Assembly: GCF_905212195.1 (NCBI RefSeq) | Contig: NZ_CAJMDQ010000001.1 | Location: forward strand, 5,346-69,345 | DNA from: an uncultured Anaerotignum sp. | Lineage (GTDB): Bacteria > Bacillota > Clostridia > Lachnospirales > Anaerotignaceae | Reading direction: 5' to 3' | DNA: 64,000 nt | Part shown: positions 41,293-49,302 of the stretch, one piece after another | How the letters are laid out: each line of letters opens with the position of its first letter | Numbering within the stretch: the first letter of the stretch is position 1 | Made by a program: the position numbers and the translations under genes | Notes under the pieces: model-generated | The model's database searches: none | Seen by the model: the letters and a program-made list of their open reading frames with translations, nothing else | Told to the model about the DNA's origin: nothing

Positions 41293-42636
41293 ATGACACA
41301 GGAATTTTCGTTGACAGAAGGAAAAATCAGTACCACATTGCTGCGGTTTGCAGTGCCATTTTTGCTTGCCAGTTTTCTGCAGGCGTTATATGGCGCAGCA
41401 GATTTGTATGTAGTAGGGCGTTTTGATACAGCGGCTGGGGTATCGGCTGTTGCCATTGGCAGTCAGGTTATGCAGACCATTACAGGTATTATACTGGGGA
41501 TTTCTACCGGCGGTACGGTTCTGCTGGGCAGATGTATCGGTGAAGCAAATCCCAGAGGGGCAGCAAAAGCAGTGGGAACCATAGCGTCATCCTTTTTGTT
41601 GCTGGCAGTGATTTTAACGCCGTTGATGCTGTTTTTGACGGAATCTATTGTGACTGCTATGGAAACACCTCTGGAAGCGGCGGAAGCAGCCAAAGCATAT
41701 ATTTTTACCTGTTCCGCAGGGATTCCTTTTATCATTGGCTATAATGCAGTCAGCGGTATTTTCCGCGGACTGGGTGATTCTAAAACACCTGTGTATTTTA
41801 TATTGATTGCCTGCATTGTGAATATTGGCGTAGACTTTTTGCTGGTAGGCGGTTTTGGTATGGGTGCTGAAGGGGCTGCCATTGCGACGGTTGCTGCACA
41901 GGCCATCAGCTTTTTCGCCGCACTGCTATATATTAGAAAGAAAGGGTTTTCCTTTCCTGTGTATAAAAGGGATTTTATCCCTGACCCACAGTCGGCGCTG
42001 CGTATCTGGAAAGTGGGCTTGCCTCTGGCATTGCAGGATGCATTGGTCAATATTTCTTTTTTGGTTATCACAGCCATTGTGAATACATTGGGGCTGGTGC
42101 CTTCGGCTGCGGTAGGTGTTGTGGAAAAAATCATCATTTTCGCAATGCTGCCGCCTACATCCTTTGCTTCGGCTGTTGCCGCCATGACAGCCCAGAATCT
42201 GGGGGCAGGAAAAGCAGACCGGGCACGAAAAACATTGTGGTTCGGCATTGGATATGCATTGGTCTTTGGTGTTTTGTTCTGCATATACTGTCAATGGAAC
42301 CCGGAAAGCATCACAGGGATATTTTCCAAAGAGGCAGAGGTGGTCAGCGCAGCGGCAGATTACCTGCGATCCTATTCCATTGACTGCATTCTGGTTGCCT
42401 TTATTTTCTGCATGAACTCCTATTTCAGTGGCTATGGAAAATCGGTGATTTCTTTTGCCCACAGCATGCTGGCAACCTTTGGTGTGCGTATTCCGGCTAC
42501 AGCGTTTCTGAGCCGTTACGCAGGGGAATCGCTGTATGTCATGGGGCTGGCATCTCCTTTGGCGACCTTTGTTTCGCTGGTGATTTGTCTGTTTTTCCTG
42601 CGTTATCTGCATCGGAAAACCGTTGGAATTTTGTAA
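41293..42636 (+). CDS. MATE family multidrug/cation exporter
   Basis: A 447-residue membrane protein with 12 hydrophobic helices in two similar halves. N-terminal FAVPFLLASFLQALYGAADLYVVGRF and the inner repeat PLALQDALVNISFLVITAIVN match the MATE family. Such carriers export drugs or organic cations with Na+ or H+. The substrate is unknown. It has its own promoter and a terminator leader, which suggests conditional expression. It resembles, but is not a copy of, the partial MATE gene at 62824-64000. Confidence 0.93.
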   Translation: MTQEFSLTEGKISTTLLRFAVPFLLASFLQALYGAADLYVVGRFDTAAGVSAVAIGSQVMQTITGIILGISTGGTVLLGRCIGEANPRGAAKAVGTIASSFLLLAVILTPLMLFLTESIVTAMETPLEAAEAAKAYIFTCSAGIPFIIGYNAVSGIFRGLGDSKTPVYFILIACIVNIGVDFLLVGGFGMGAEGAAIATVAAQAISFFAALLYIRKKGFSFPVYKRDFIPDPQSALRIWKVGLPLALQDALVNISFLVITAIVNTLGLVPSAAVGVVEKIIIFAMLPPTSFASAVAAMTAQNLGAGKADRARKTLWFGIGYALVFGVLFCIYCQWNPESITGIFSKEAEVVSAAADYLRSYSIDCILVAFIFCMNSYFSGYGKSVISFAHSMLATFGVRIPATAFLSRYAGESLYVMGLASPLATFVSLVICLFFLRYLHRKTVGIL

Positions 42637-42717
42637 GAAAATCATAACAAAACCATAACAAAAAACGAATGATTTTCTGTTATGCTATAAAGAAATATGG
42701 CAAGGAGGATGGAAAAG

Positions 42718-42903
42718 ATGAAAAACAAGCATTTGTGGCTGGCTCTGGGGGAGGGCCTGCTGTTTATGATACTTTTCTTGCATCGCTATGAGCTGGAGTG
42801 GATGTGTTGGGTACAGATGCTGATTTGTATCATTGTCGGCATCAAAGTTCTGGATCATTTGCGTGCATTTTATGAAGACAGAAGAATGATTGGGAAAAAA
42901 TAA
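42718..42903 (+). CDS. small membrane protein of unknown function
   Basis: A 61-residue protein with one or two hydrophobic helices (about residues 5-20 and 25-42), followed by a charged tail (LRAFYEDRRMIGKK). AGGAGG lies nine bases before the ATG used, and nothing upstream is needed, so the frame looks genuine. It is not recognised. It sits between the MATE gene and a convergent XRE regulator and shares a bidirectional terminator with the latter. Confidence 0.6.
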   Translation: MKNKHLWLALGEGLLFMILFLHRYELEWMCWVQMLICIIVGIKVLDHLRAFYEDRRMIGKK

Positions 42904-42904
42904 A

Positions 42905-42955
42905 AAAAACCCTTTTGCTGCGGAAAGCAATCTTTCCGCAGCAAAAGGGTTTTTT
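42905..42955. terminator. bidirectional intrinsic terminator
   Basis: A 23-pair stem (AAAAACCCTTTTGCTGCGGAAAG against its complement; only part quoted) with loop CAAT and T runs on both strands. It serves the small membrane gene and the convergent XRE gene. Confidence 0.92.
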
Positions 42956-42961
42956 ACGTGA

Positions 42962-43375
42962 TCAATCTTTGCGATATTCTTTTTCCGTCTGTGCAACACG
43001 CAGCAAAGAAGATTTTTCCATTGTGTTTTCTTCTTTTCGCATAGCGTCGCGGTCTAACAACCACTGCATATACATGAGCAGTTCTTCCCGGCTGCTCTTG
43101 CTCAGCTGTGCGTAATAAGTTTGGAATCGGTTAAATTCTATGGAATCATCATCTACCATATAAGGATGGCGGATATCGTTGACCCCCAGAAGATAGTCCA
43201 AAGAAACATCAAAAATAGATGCAATTTTTTTTAAATCAGGGATGGAGGGCTGATTGCGTCCGGATTCATAGTTAGCAATGGCAGTGTAGCCATAGTTTAA
43301 CATTTCGCCTAATTTTACCTGTGTCAGTTTTTTTTCTTTTCGCAGCATTTTCAGCCGGTCTTTAAATTCCTGCAA
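42962..43375 (-). CDS. XRE family transcription regulator
   Basis: A 137-residue protein with an N-terminal helix-turn-helix of the Cro/CI type (about 3-60): LRKEKKLTQVKLGEML, TAIANYESGRNQPS and IFDVSLDYLLGV. The C-terminal half is helical, rich in Glu and Ser, perhaps for dimerisation. The start is taken as TTG at 43375, six bases after GAGGTG; an ATG seven codons earlier has no ribosome site. A palindrome lies over its promoter (43415-43430), suggesting self-repression. Targets are unknown. Confidence 0.87.
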   Translation of the reverse strand: MQEFKDRLKMLRKEKKLTQVKLGEMLNYGYTAIANYESGRNQPSIPDLKKIASIFDVSLDYLLGVNDIRHPYMVDDDSIEFNRFQTYYAQLSKSSREELLMYMQWLLDRDAMRKEENTMEKSSLLRVAQTEKEYRKD

Positions 43376-43414
43376 TCTGCTCACCTCGTTTTTCATTTTT
43401 TCTTTTGCAGAATT

Positions 43415-43430
43415 GACTACTATAATAGTC
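43415..43430. promoter_or_regulatory. palindromic operator candidate at the XRE promoter
   Basis: GACTA-C-TATA-A-TAGTC, a 16-base near-perfect palindrome, right at the expected transcription start behind the minus-strand -10 TATAAT (43442-43437). Confidence 0.5.
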
Positions 43431-43561
43431 AGTTTTTATTATAGGGTTAATACAGAACCGAGAAAAGGCATTGTCACAGATAGAAAAATATTTTTGCTAA
43501 TGTTTGCAAATTGCAAAAAATTATACAGTGGTTCGTTTTTTCACTAATTTTTTAATTCCTA

Positions 43562-43590
43562 TTGACAAACTATGAAAAGTATGGTACATT
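43562..43590 (+). promoter_or_regulatory. promoter of nifS-nifU
   Basis: TTGACA, 17 bases, TACATT. About 72 bases before the start codon. Confidence 0.75.
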
Positions 43591-43661
43591 TAATTCACAT
43601 AAAGCATATAAGAATACTATGATATATAAAATGATAATTTGATTTAGAGGAGGACAAGACT

Positions 43662-44843
43662 ATGGCAACAAAAATTTATATGGATCATGCAGCAACAACT
43701 CCCGTCAGAAAAGAAGTTCTGGAAGCAATGCTTCCTTATTTTACAGAATATTATGGAAACGCATCCGGTATTTACGGCATTGCCAAGGAAAGCAAAAAGG
43801 CAATGGAAAAAGCGAGAGAACAGGTGGCAGCTGCCATCAATGCACAGCCTTCTGAAATCTATTTTACAGCAGGCGGTTCCGAAAGTGACAATATGGCACT
43901 GCGGGGTGTAGCTGAAGCACTGAAGGATAAAGGTAATCATATTATTACCACAAAAATTGAACATCATGCCATTTTGCACACCTGTGAATATCTGGAAAAA
44001 CATGGTTTCCGTGTAACATATCTGGATGTAGATGCAGACGGCAAAGTCAGACTGGAAGATCTGGAAGCGGCTATCTGTCCAGAAACCATTCTCATTTCTG
44101 TGATGTTTGCCAACAATGAAATCGGCACCATCGAACCCATTGCGGAAATCGGAAAACTGGCACATGAAAAAGGTATCTACTTCCACACAGACGCTGTACA
44201 GGCAATGGGTCATGTTCCCATTGATGTGGAAGAAATGCACATTGACCTGCTGTCCATCAGCGGTCATAAACTGGGTGCACCAAAAGGCATCGGCGCCATT
44301 TATATCCGTAAAGGCGTACGTATCACACCTTTGATCTTCGGCGGTGCACAGGAAAAGAAAATGCGTGCAGGCACAGAAAATATCCCCGGTATTGTAGGTC
44401 TGGGCAAGGCAGTGGAACTGGCTGCCGCAGAACTGCCAGAAACAAGAGCAACACTGGAAAAAATGCGTGACAGACTGATTCACGGCATTCTGGAAGCTAT
44501 TCCTTACAGCAAACTGAATGGTCATCCTACAGATCGTCTGCCGGGCAACTGCAACATATCCTTTGAATTTATCGAAGGTGAATCCATGCTGCTGCTGTTA
44601 GACGCTTTGGGCGTAGCGGCATCCAGCGGTTCCGCTTGCACATCCGGTTCTCTGGATCCTTCCCATGTGCTTCTGGCCATCGGCCTGCCTCATGAAAAAG
44701 CTCATGGTTCTTTAAGACTCACATTGGATACAGACAACACAGAGGAAGAAATTGATTTTATTTTGGAAAAACTGCCTCAGATTGTTGCAAGACTGCGGGA
44801 AATGTCTCCCCTTTACGAAGAAATCAGCAAACAGGCAAAATAA
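43662..44843 (+). CDS. nifS: cysteine desulfurase
   Basis: A 393-residue PLP enzyme that takes sulfur from cysteine for Fe-S clusters and thiolated tRNA. The N-terminus YMDHAATTPVRKEV, PLP lysine in SISGHKLGAPKG, and the active-site cysteine loop SSGSACTSGSLDPSHVL are present. The loop length is that of NifS/IscS (group I), not SufS. It is followed by nifU after 59 bases and by mnmA, its likely sulfur recipients. Confidence 0.96.
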   Translation: MATKIYMDHAATTPVRKEVLEAMLPYFTEYYGNASGIYGIAKESKKAMEKAREQVAAAINAQPSEIYFTAGGSESDNMALRGVAEALKDKGNHIITTKIEHHAILHTCEYLEKHGFRVTYLDVDADGKVRLEDLEAAICPETILISVMFANNEIGTIEPIAEIGKLAHEKGIYFHTDAVQAMGHVPIDVEEMHIDLLSISGHKLGAPKGIGAIYIRKGVRITPLIFGGAQEKKMRAGTENIPGIVGLGKAVELAAAELPETRATLEKMRDRLIHGILEAIPYSKLNGHPTDRLPGNCNISFEFIEGESMLLLLDALGVAASSGSACTSGSLDPSHVLLAIGLPHEKAHGSLRLTLDTDNTEEEIDFILEKLPQIVARLREMSPLYEEISKQAK

Positions 44844-44902
44844 TATAGAGAAAAAAGAGAAGGTTATCAATTGATTGTTTAAATACACAGGAGGAATTTT
44901 TT

Positions 44903-45340
44903 ATGGAATACAGTGCAAAAGTAATGGATCATTTTATGAATCCCAGAAACGTAGGCGAAATTGAAGATGCCAGCGGTGTTGGTACTGTTGGTAACGCAAA
45001 GTGCGGCGATATTATGAAGGTATATCTGCAGATTGAAGACGGCATCATTCAGGATGCAAAATTCAAAACATTTGGCTGTGGTGCGGCAGTGGCTACCAGC
45101 TCCATGGCAACAGAACTGGTGAAAGGCAAAACCATTCAGCAGGCGTTGGAAGTAACAAATAAAGCAGTTATGGAAGCTCTGGATGGCCTGCCCTCTGTGA
45201 AGGTACACTGTTCCTGCTTGGCAGAAGAAGCGCTCCACGCAGCACTTTGGGATTATGCAGAAAAAAATCATATCGTTATCGAAGGTTTGAAAAAACCTGT
45301 CAATGACATTGATGAACTCCATCATCATACAGAAGAATAA
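44903..45340 (+). CDS. nifU: NifU/IscU-type Fe-S scaffold protein
   Basis: A 145-residue scaffold on which Fe-S clusters form. The three cluster cysteines are seen: NAKCGDIMKV, KFKTFGCGAAVA and VHCSCLAEEAL, plus Asp in the first block that aids release. Only the N-terminal IscU-like domain is present; the ferredoxin and C-terminal Nfu domains of nitrogenase NifU are absent, normal for Clostridia. The last residues carry several His. A terminator follows. Confidence 0.95.
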   Translation: MEYSAKVMDHFMNPRNVGEIEDASGVGTVGNAKCGDIMKVYLQIEDGIIQDAKFKTFGCGAAVATSSMATELVKGKTIQQALEVTNKAVMEALDGLPSVKVHCSCLAEEALHAALWDYAEKNHIVIEGLKKPVNDIDELHHHTEE

Positions 45341-45348
45341 ATGAAATC

Positions 45349-45386
45349 AAAAAGTCCGATTCTCTTTCGGGAGCATCGGACTTTTT
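45349..45386 (+). terminator. intrinsic terminator of nifS-nifU
   Basis: AAAAAGTCCGAT pairs with ATCGGACTTTTT, with a 14-base loop. Confidence 0.9.
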
Positions 45387-45412
45387 CTGTATTTGGAAAG
45401 AGAAGGAAAGCC

Positions 45413-45441
45413 TTGTTTCCCAATGGGGAATATGGTACCAT
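45413..45441 (+). promoter_or_regulatory. promoter of mnmA
   Basis: TTGTTT, 17 bases, TACCAT with an extended -10 TGG. Confidence 0.5.
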
Positions 45442-45473
45442 GAGAAACGAAAAACGAAAATAACATAAGGTCG

Positions 45474-46589
45474 GTGAAACCATTGTCAAAAGGAAAAGTA
45501 ATTATTGGAATGTCTGGCGGCGTAGATAGTTCTACAGCTGCTTATTTGTTAAAAGAAGAAGGGTATGAAGTGATCGGCGTCACCATGGGTATGTGGCAGG
45601 AGCCGGGAGAAACAGAAGGCTGCGGCAATCTTTCCGCAGTGAAAGATGCTTCCCGTGTGGCGGAAAAGCTTGGAATCGAATTCCATGTTTTGGATTTTCG
45701 GAAAGAATTCCGCGAAAATGTTGTGGATTACTTCATCAACAGTTATGAAAGAGGCATGACTCCCAATCCTTGCATTGCCTGCAACCGCCATGTAAAATGG
45801 GCAGCATTGCTGCAATATGCCAATGAGATTGGGGCAGACTATATTGCAACAGGACATTATGCCCGCATTGAAAAACACCCTGTCACAGGCAGATACTCCA
45901 TCAAAGCGTCTGTAACAGAGGCAAAAGACCAGACTTATGCCCTGTATCGCCTGACACAGGAACAGCTGGCAAGAACATTGATGCCTGTTGGATTCTATGA
46001 AAAGGATGAAATCCGAAAAATCGCTGCTAATATTGATGACTTTATTGCGAAAAAAGGAGATAGTCAGGATATCTGTTTCATCCCTGACGGAGATTATGGT
46101 GCCTTTCTGGAACGGGAAAGAGGAAAAAATCATTGCCCGGGAAATTTCGTAGACATGGAAGGAAAGGTATTGGGACAGCATAAAGGTCTGATTTACTATA
46201 CCGTTGGACAGCGGAAAGGTCTGGGCATTGCCTTTGGTAAACCCATGTATGTATATGGTTTGGATGTGGACAAGAACGAAGTCATCCTTTGTGATAACGA
46301 AACCCTTTTCTCCAGAACTGTATATGCAAACCAGATCAACTGCATGTCTGTACCGGAATTTACAGACGGGATGCGTTTCCGCGGAAAAATCCGTTACAGC
46401 CACAAAATGGCAGACTGTACCGTGCGTATGGTAGGAGAGGATTTGCTGGAATGTACCTTTGATGAGCCCCAGAGAGCCATTACACCGGGACAGGCTTTGG
46501 TGCTTTATGACGGGGAATACGTGGCTGGCGGCGGTACCATTTTAGGGGCGAAATTACCAATTAATCAAAGAAAGAACGAAGCTGAATAA
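45474..46589 (+). CDS. mnmA: tRNA-specific 2-thiouridylase
   Basis: A 371-residue ATP-dependent enzyme that adds sulfur to uridine 34 of Lys, Glu and Gln tRNAs. The ATP PP-loop GMSGGVDSST is near the start. Catalytic cysteines are seen in NPCIACNRHVKW and SQDICFIPDGDYG. Sulfur should come from the nearby NifS or a relay protein. The GTG start has only a weak ribosome site; TTG at 45483 is a fair alternative and would shorten the protein by three residues. It has its own promoter. Confidence 0.96.
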   Translation: MKPLSKGKVIIGMSGGVDSSTAAYLLKEEGYEVIGVTMGMWQEPGETEGCGNLSAVKDASRVAEKLGIEFHVLDFRKEFRENVVDYFINSYERGMTPNPCIACNRHVKWAALLQYANEIGADYIATGHYARIEKHPVTGRYSIKASVTEAKDQTYALYRLTQEQLARTLMPVGFYEKDEIRKIAANIDDFIAKKGDSQDICFIPDGDYGAFLERERGKNHCPGNFVDMEGKVLGQHKGLIYYTVGQRKGLGIAFGKPMYVYGLDVDKNEVILCDNETLFSRTVYANQINCMSVPEFTDGMRFRGKIRYSHKMADCTVRMVGEDLLECTFDEPQRAITPGQALVLYDGEYVAGGGTILGAKLPINQRKNEAE

Positions 46590-46636
46590 AGATTTTGTAT
46601 ATATTTTCAAAAACTGCTATTTGTCGCATTTTGTAA

Positions 46637-46665
46637 TTGCATGGAACCATTGTTTGTGGTATCAT
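46637..46665 (+). promoter_or_regulatory. promoter of the Na/Pi symporter gene
   Basis: TTGCAT, 17 bases, TATCAT with an extended -10 TGG. Confidence 0.6.
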
Positions 46666-46723
46666 GTTTGATGGTATATAAACAAGGGTTATGTTCTATA
46701 AGAAAAATTTATGGGAGGCAGCG

Positions 46724-48412
46724 ATGAATTACGCACAAATGATTATTCCGTTTATTGGCGGTCTGGCTTTGTTTATCTACGGCATGAACATCATGGCGCA
46801 GGGTCTTCAGAACGCCGCCGGCTCCAAAATGAAGAGTATTTTGGAAGCACTGACACAGAACAAATTGATGGGGATTGCTCTGGGTGCATTGGTAACAGCC
46901 ATTGTACAGAGTTCCTCCGCAACAACCGTTATGGTCGTTGGTTTTGTAAATGCTGGCTTGATGAACCTGACACAGGCCATGAGTGTTATCATGGGTGCCA
47001 ACATTGGTACAACTGTAACAGGCTGGCTGGTATCCAGTTCCGAATGGGCAAAAATGTTCAGCCCTTCAACCATTGCACCTCTGGCAGTTATGCTGGGTGT
47101 CATCCTGATGATGAGCGGTAAGAATGCCCGTCGGAAAGAAATTGCTTCTATTGTAATTGGTTTCGGTGTGTTGTTTATTGGTATCGAAAGCATGTCATCT
47201 TCCGTAGAACCTCTGCGTGATTCCGAAGCTTTCCGTTCCATGTTTGTAACACTGGGTTCCAACCCTCTGCTGGGTATTTTCGCCGGTGCTTTCGTAACAG
47301 CTATTATCCAGAGTTCCTCTGCATCTCAGGGTATTCTGCTGTCCTTGGCGGCTTCCGGTCTGGTACCTTTCAATGCGGCAGTATATATCATCATGGGTCA
47401 GAATATCGGTACTTGTGTAACCGCTCTGATCAGTGGTATCGGCGCAACAAAAACAGCAAAATGCGTTGGTTATATGCACCTGATGTTTAATATTACCGGT
47501 ACCATCGTATTCAGTATCGTGGCAATCGTATACTTTACCATCATCAATCCTGCTATGGGCGGCGAGATCATTACACAGACACAGATCAGTGCCATCCATA
47601 CAATCTTTAACATTGGTACAACTTTGATGGTAATTCCCTTGTCTAATATCATTATCAAAATTGCAAAGAGAATCAACCACGTACAGGAAATCGAACGCAA
47701 AGACGAAAGTCAGCTGGTTCATCTGGACAAACGTATTCTGGAAACACCCAGTCTGGCTGTAGAAGGCGCAAAACTGGAAACACTGCGTCTGGGCCGTATT
47801 GCGCTGGAAAACCTGCAGAGCTCCTTTGATGCACTGATCAAGAAAGATCACGATAAGATCGAAGAAGTAAAACAGCGTGAAAATGTTGTGGATAAGGTTT
47901 GTGACAGCATTTCCGAATACCTGATCAAACTGTGTACTTTGCAGATTAGTGAAAAAGACAATCAGACAGTAACATCCTTGCTCAATACCATTAGTGATAT
48001 GGAACGTGTGGGCGACCATGCGGAAAACATTGCCGAACTGGCAGAAGAAATGGAAAGAGAAGAAATCACATTCTCCAGCATGGCTTTGGAAGAATTGAGT
48101 GAAATGACAAAGGTAACATTGGCAAGTTATGAAAATGCCCTGAAAGCATTGGAAAACAACGATATTACCTATGCCATGAAAACAGCCGTACTGGAAGAAC
48201 AGGTGGACGCACTGGAAAAGAAACTCCGTGCAAGCCATATCGACCGTCTGTCCAATGCGGAATGTAACGTCAACTCCGGTATCCATTTCCTGGAAATGCT
48301 GGGCAATCTGGAACGTGTTTCCGACCATGCAATGAATATTGCGCAGGTAGTTCTGAACGAAAACAGAGTAGAAAAGAATTATCACGACGAAGCAATCATG
48401 CCTGTTGTTTAA
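46724..48412 (+). CDS. Na/Pi cotransporter family protein with PhoU-like domain
   Basis: A 562-residue protein. The membrane half (about 1-315) has two inverted repeats with the hallmark QSSSATTVMVVGF and QSSSASQGILLS, and GANIGTTVTG / GQNIGTCVTA. The soluble half (about 340-562) is helical and resembles PhoU, with repeated ERVGDHAENIAELAEE and ERVSDHAMNIAQVV motifs. It imports phosphate with sodium; the PhoU part probably tunes it to phosphate supply. The start at ATG 46724 follows GGGAGG. Confidence 0.93.
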   Translation: MNYAQMIIPFIGGLALFIYGMNIMAQGLQNAAGSKMKSILEALTQNKLMGIALGALVTAIVQSSSATTVMVVGFVNAGLMNLTQAMSVIMGANIGTTVTGWLVSSSEWAKMFSPSTIAPLAVMLGVILMMSGKNARRKEIASIVIGFGVLFIGIESMSSSVEPLRDSEAFRSMFVTLGSNPLLGIFAGAFVTAIIQSSSASQGILLSLAASGLVPFNAAVYIIMGQNIGTCVTALISGIGATKTAKCVGYMHLMFNITGTIVFSIVAIVYFTIINPAMGGEIITQTQISAIHTIFNIGTTLMVIPLSNIIIKIAKRINHVQEIERKDESQLVHLDKRILETPSLAVEGAKLETLRLGRIALENLQSSFDALIKKDHDKIEEVKQRENVVDKVCDSISEYLIKLCTLQISEKDNQTVTSLLNTISDMERVGDHAENIAELAEEMEREEITFSSMALEELSEMTKVTLASYENALKALENNDITYAMKTAVLEEQVDALEKKLRASHIDRLSNAECNVNSGIHFLEMLGNLERVSDHAMNIAQVVLNENRVEKNYHDEAIMPVV

Positions 48413-48422
48413 TAGAAAAGAG

Positions 48423-48467
48423 AAAAAGCCTTTTGCTGTGTGAAAACATGGCAAAGGGCTTTTTTTG
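48423..48467 (+). terminator. intrinsic terminator of the Na/Pi symporter gene
   Basis: AAAGCCTTTTGC(TGTG) pairs with (CATG)GCAAAGGGCTTT around a six-base loop, then a T tract. Confidence 0.88.
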
Positions 48468-48532
48468 ATGGATACAGGCACAAATGCTGGAAAACTGAAT
48501 ACATAAGAAAAGAGAGCAGAAAGAAAGGCGGA

Positions 48533-49087
48533 ATGAGGATGCCGCGTGTTTATCTGAGTCCTTCTTTGCAGGAGTATAATTTGTATGTAAATGGTGGAAC
48601 AGAGGAGGAGATTACCAATCTCATTGCTGATGCCATGGAACCTTATTTGTTGGCATCAGGTATTGAATTTACAAGAAACCGTCCGGAAATGAGTCTGGGG
48701 GAAGCCATCGCCGCTTCCAATGCGGGAAATTATGACTTGCATTTTGCCATTCATTCCAATGCGGCACCGGAAAGTCTGGTAGGAAAGTTACAGGGTGTGG
48801 ATGCGTATTATTTTTACAATAGCCCCTACGGCAGAGAAATGGCGGATATTGTTACGGAAAATATGAAGCAGGTATATCCTGATGGGGAAAAAGTGCAGTC
48901 CGTGGCAACGGCAACACTGCGGGAATTACGCCGTACCAATGCGCCGGCAGTGCTGGTGGAAGTAGGGTATCACGACAATATAGAGGATGCCCAGTGGATC
49001 AAAGAGAATATTGATCAGATTGCAAAAGCACTGGCAAAATCCATTGCGGATTATTTCGGTGTGCCTTTTCGCCAGCCGCAGGTATAA
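48533..49087 (+). CDS. N-acetylmuramoyl-L-alanine amidase (Amidase_3 fold)
   Basis: A 184-residue zinc amidase that cuts the bond between muramic acid and the stem peptide. The opening VYLSPSLQEYN, AIHSNA (zinc His) and VLVEVGYHDN (catalytic Glu) are visible. The first zinc His usually seen in the GHGG block is not evident; the short subgroup of Clostridial and Bacillus spore-cortex amidases has YLSPS here too. No signal peptide is present, so it may act in the cytosol of the mother cell or after lysis, or leave by another route. RBS AAAGGCGG precedes ATG. Confidence 0.85.
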   Translation: MRMPRVYLSPSLQEYNLYVNGGTEEEITNLIADAMEPYLLASGIEFTRNRPEMSLGEAIAASNAGNYDLHFAIHSNAAPESLVGKLQGVDAYYFYNSPYGREMADIVTENMKQVYPDGEKVQSVATATLRELRRTNAPAVLVEVGYHDNIEDAQWIKENIDQIAKALAKSIADYFGVPFRQPQV

Positions 49088-49208
49088 ATATTTCTGAAAA
49101 AATATACAATGCCTATCACAAATTCTGATGGTTGTTTTATGCTATCCTCCAAAGAGAAAGTTTTTTTATAAAAAATAAAGGGAAATCGTAACAAGTGCCG
49201 TATTTATA

Positions 49209-49238
49209 TTGATATGTATATTGTGTAAATGCTATATA
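49209..49238 (+). promoter_or_regulatory. promoter of the EF-G-like gene
   Basis: TTGATA, 18 bases, TATATA (or TATAAT two bases on). The leader to the start codon is about 55-60 nt. Confidence 0.55.
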
Positions 49239-49302
49239 ATACTGTATACATGAAACTGACGGGCGACTTGTCCGATTATTCAATACCAAGGGAGGTATCA
49301 GT

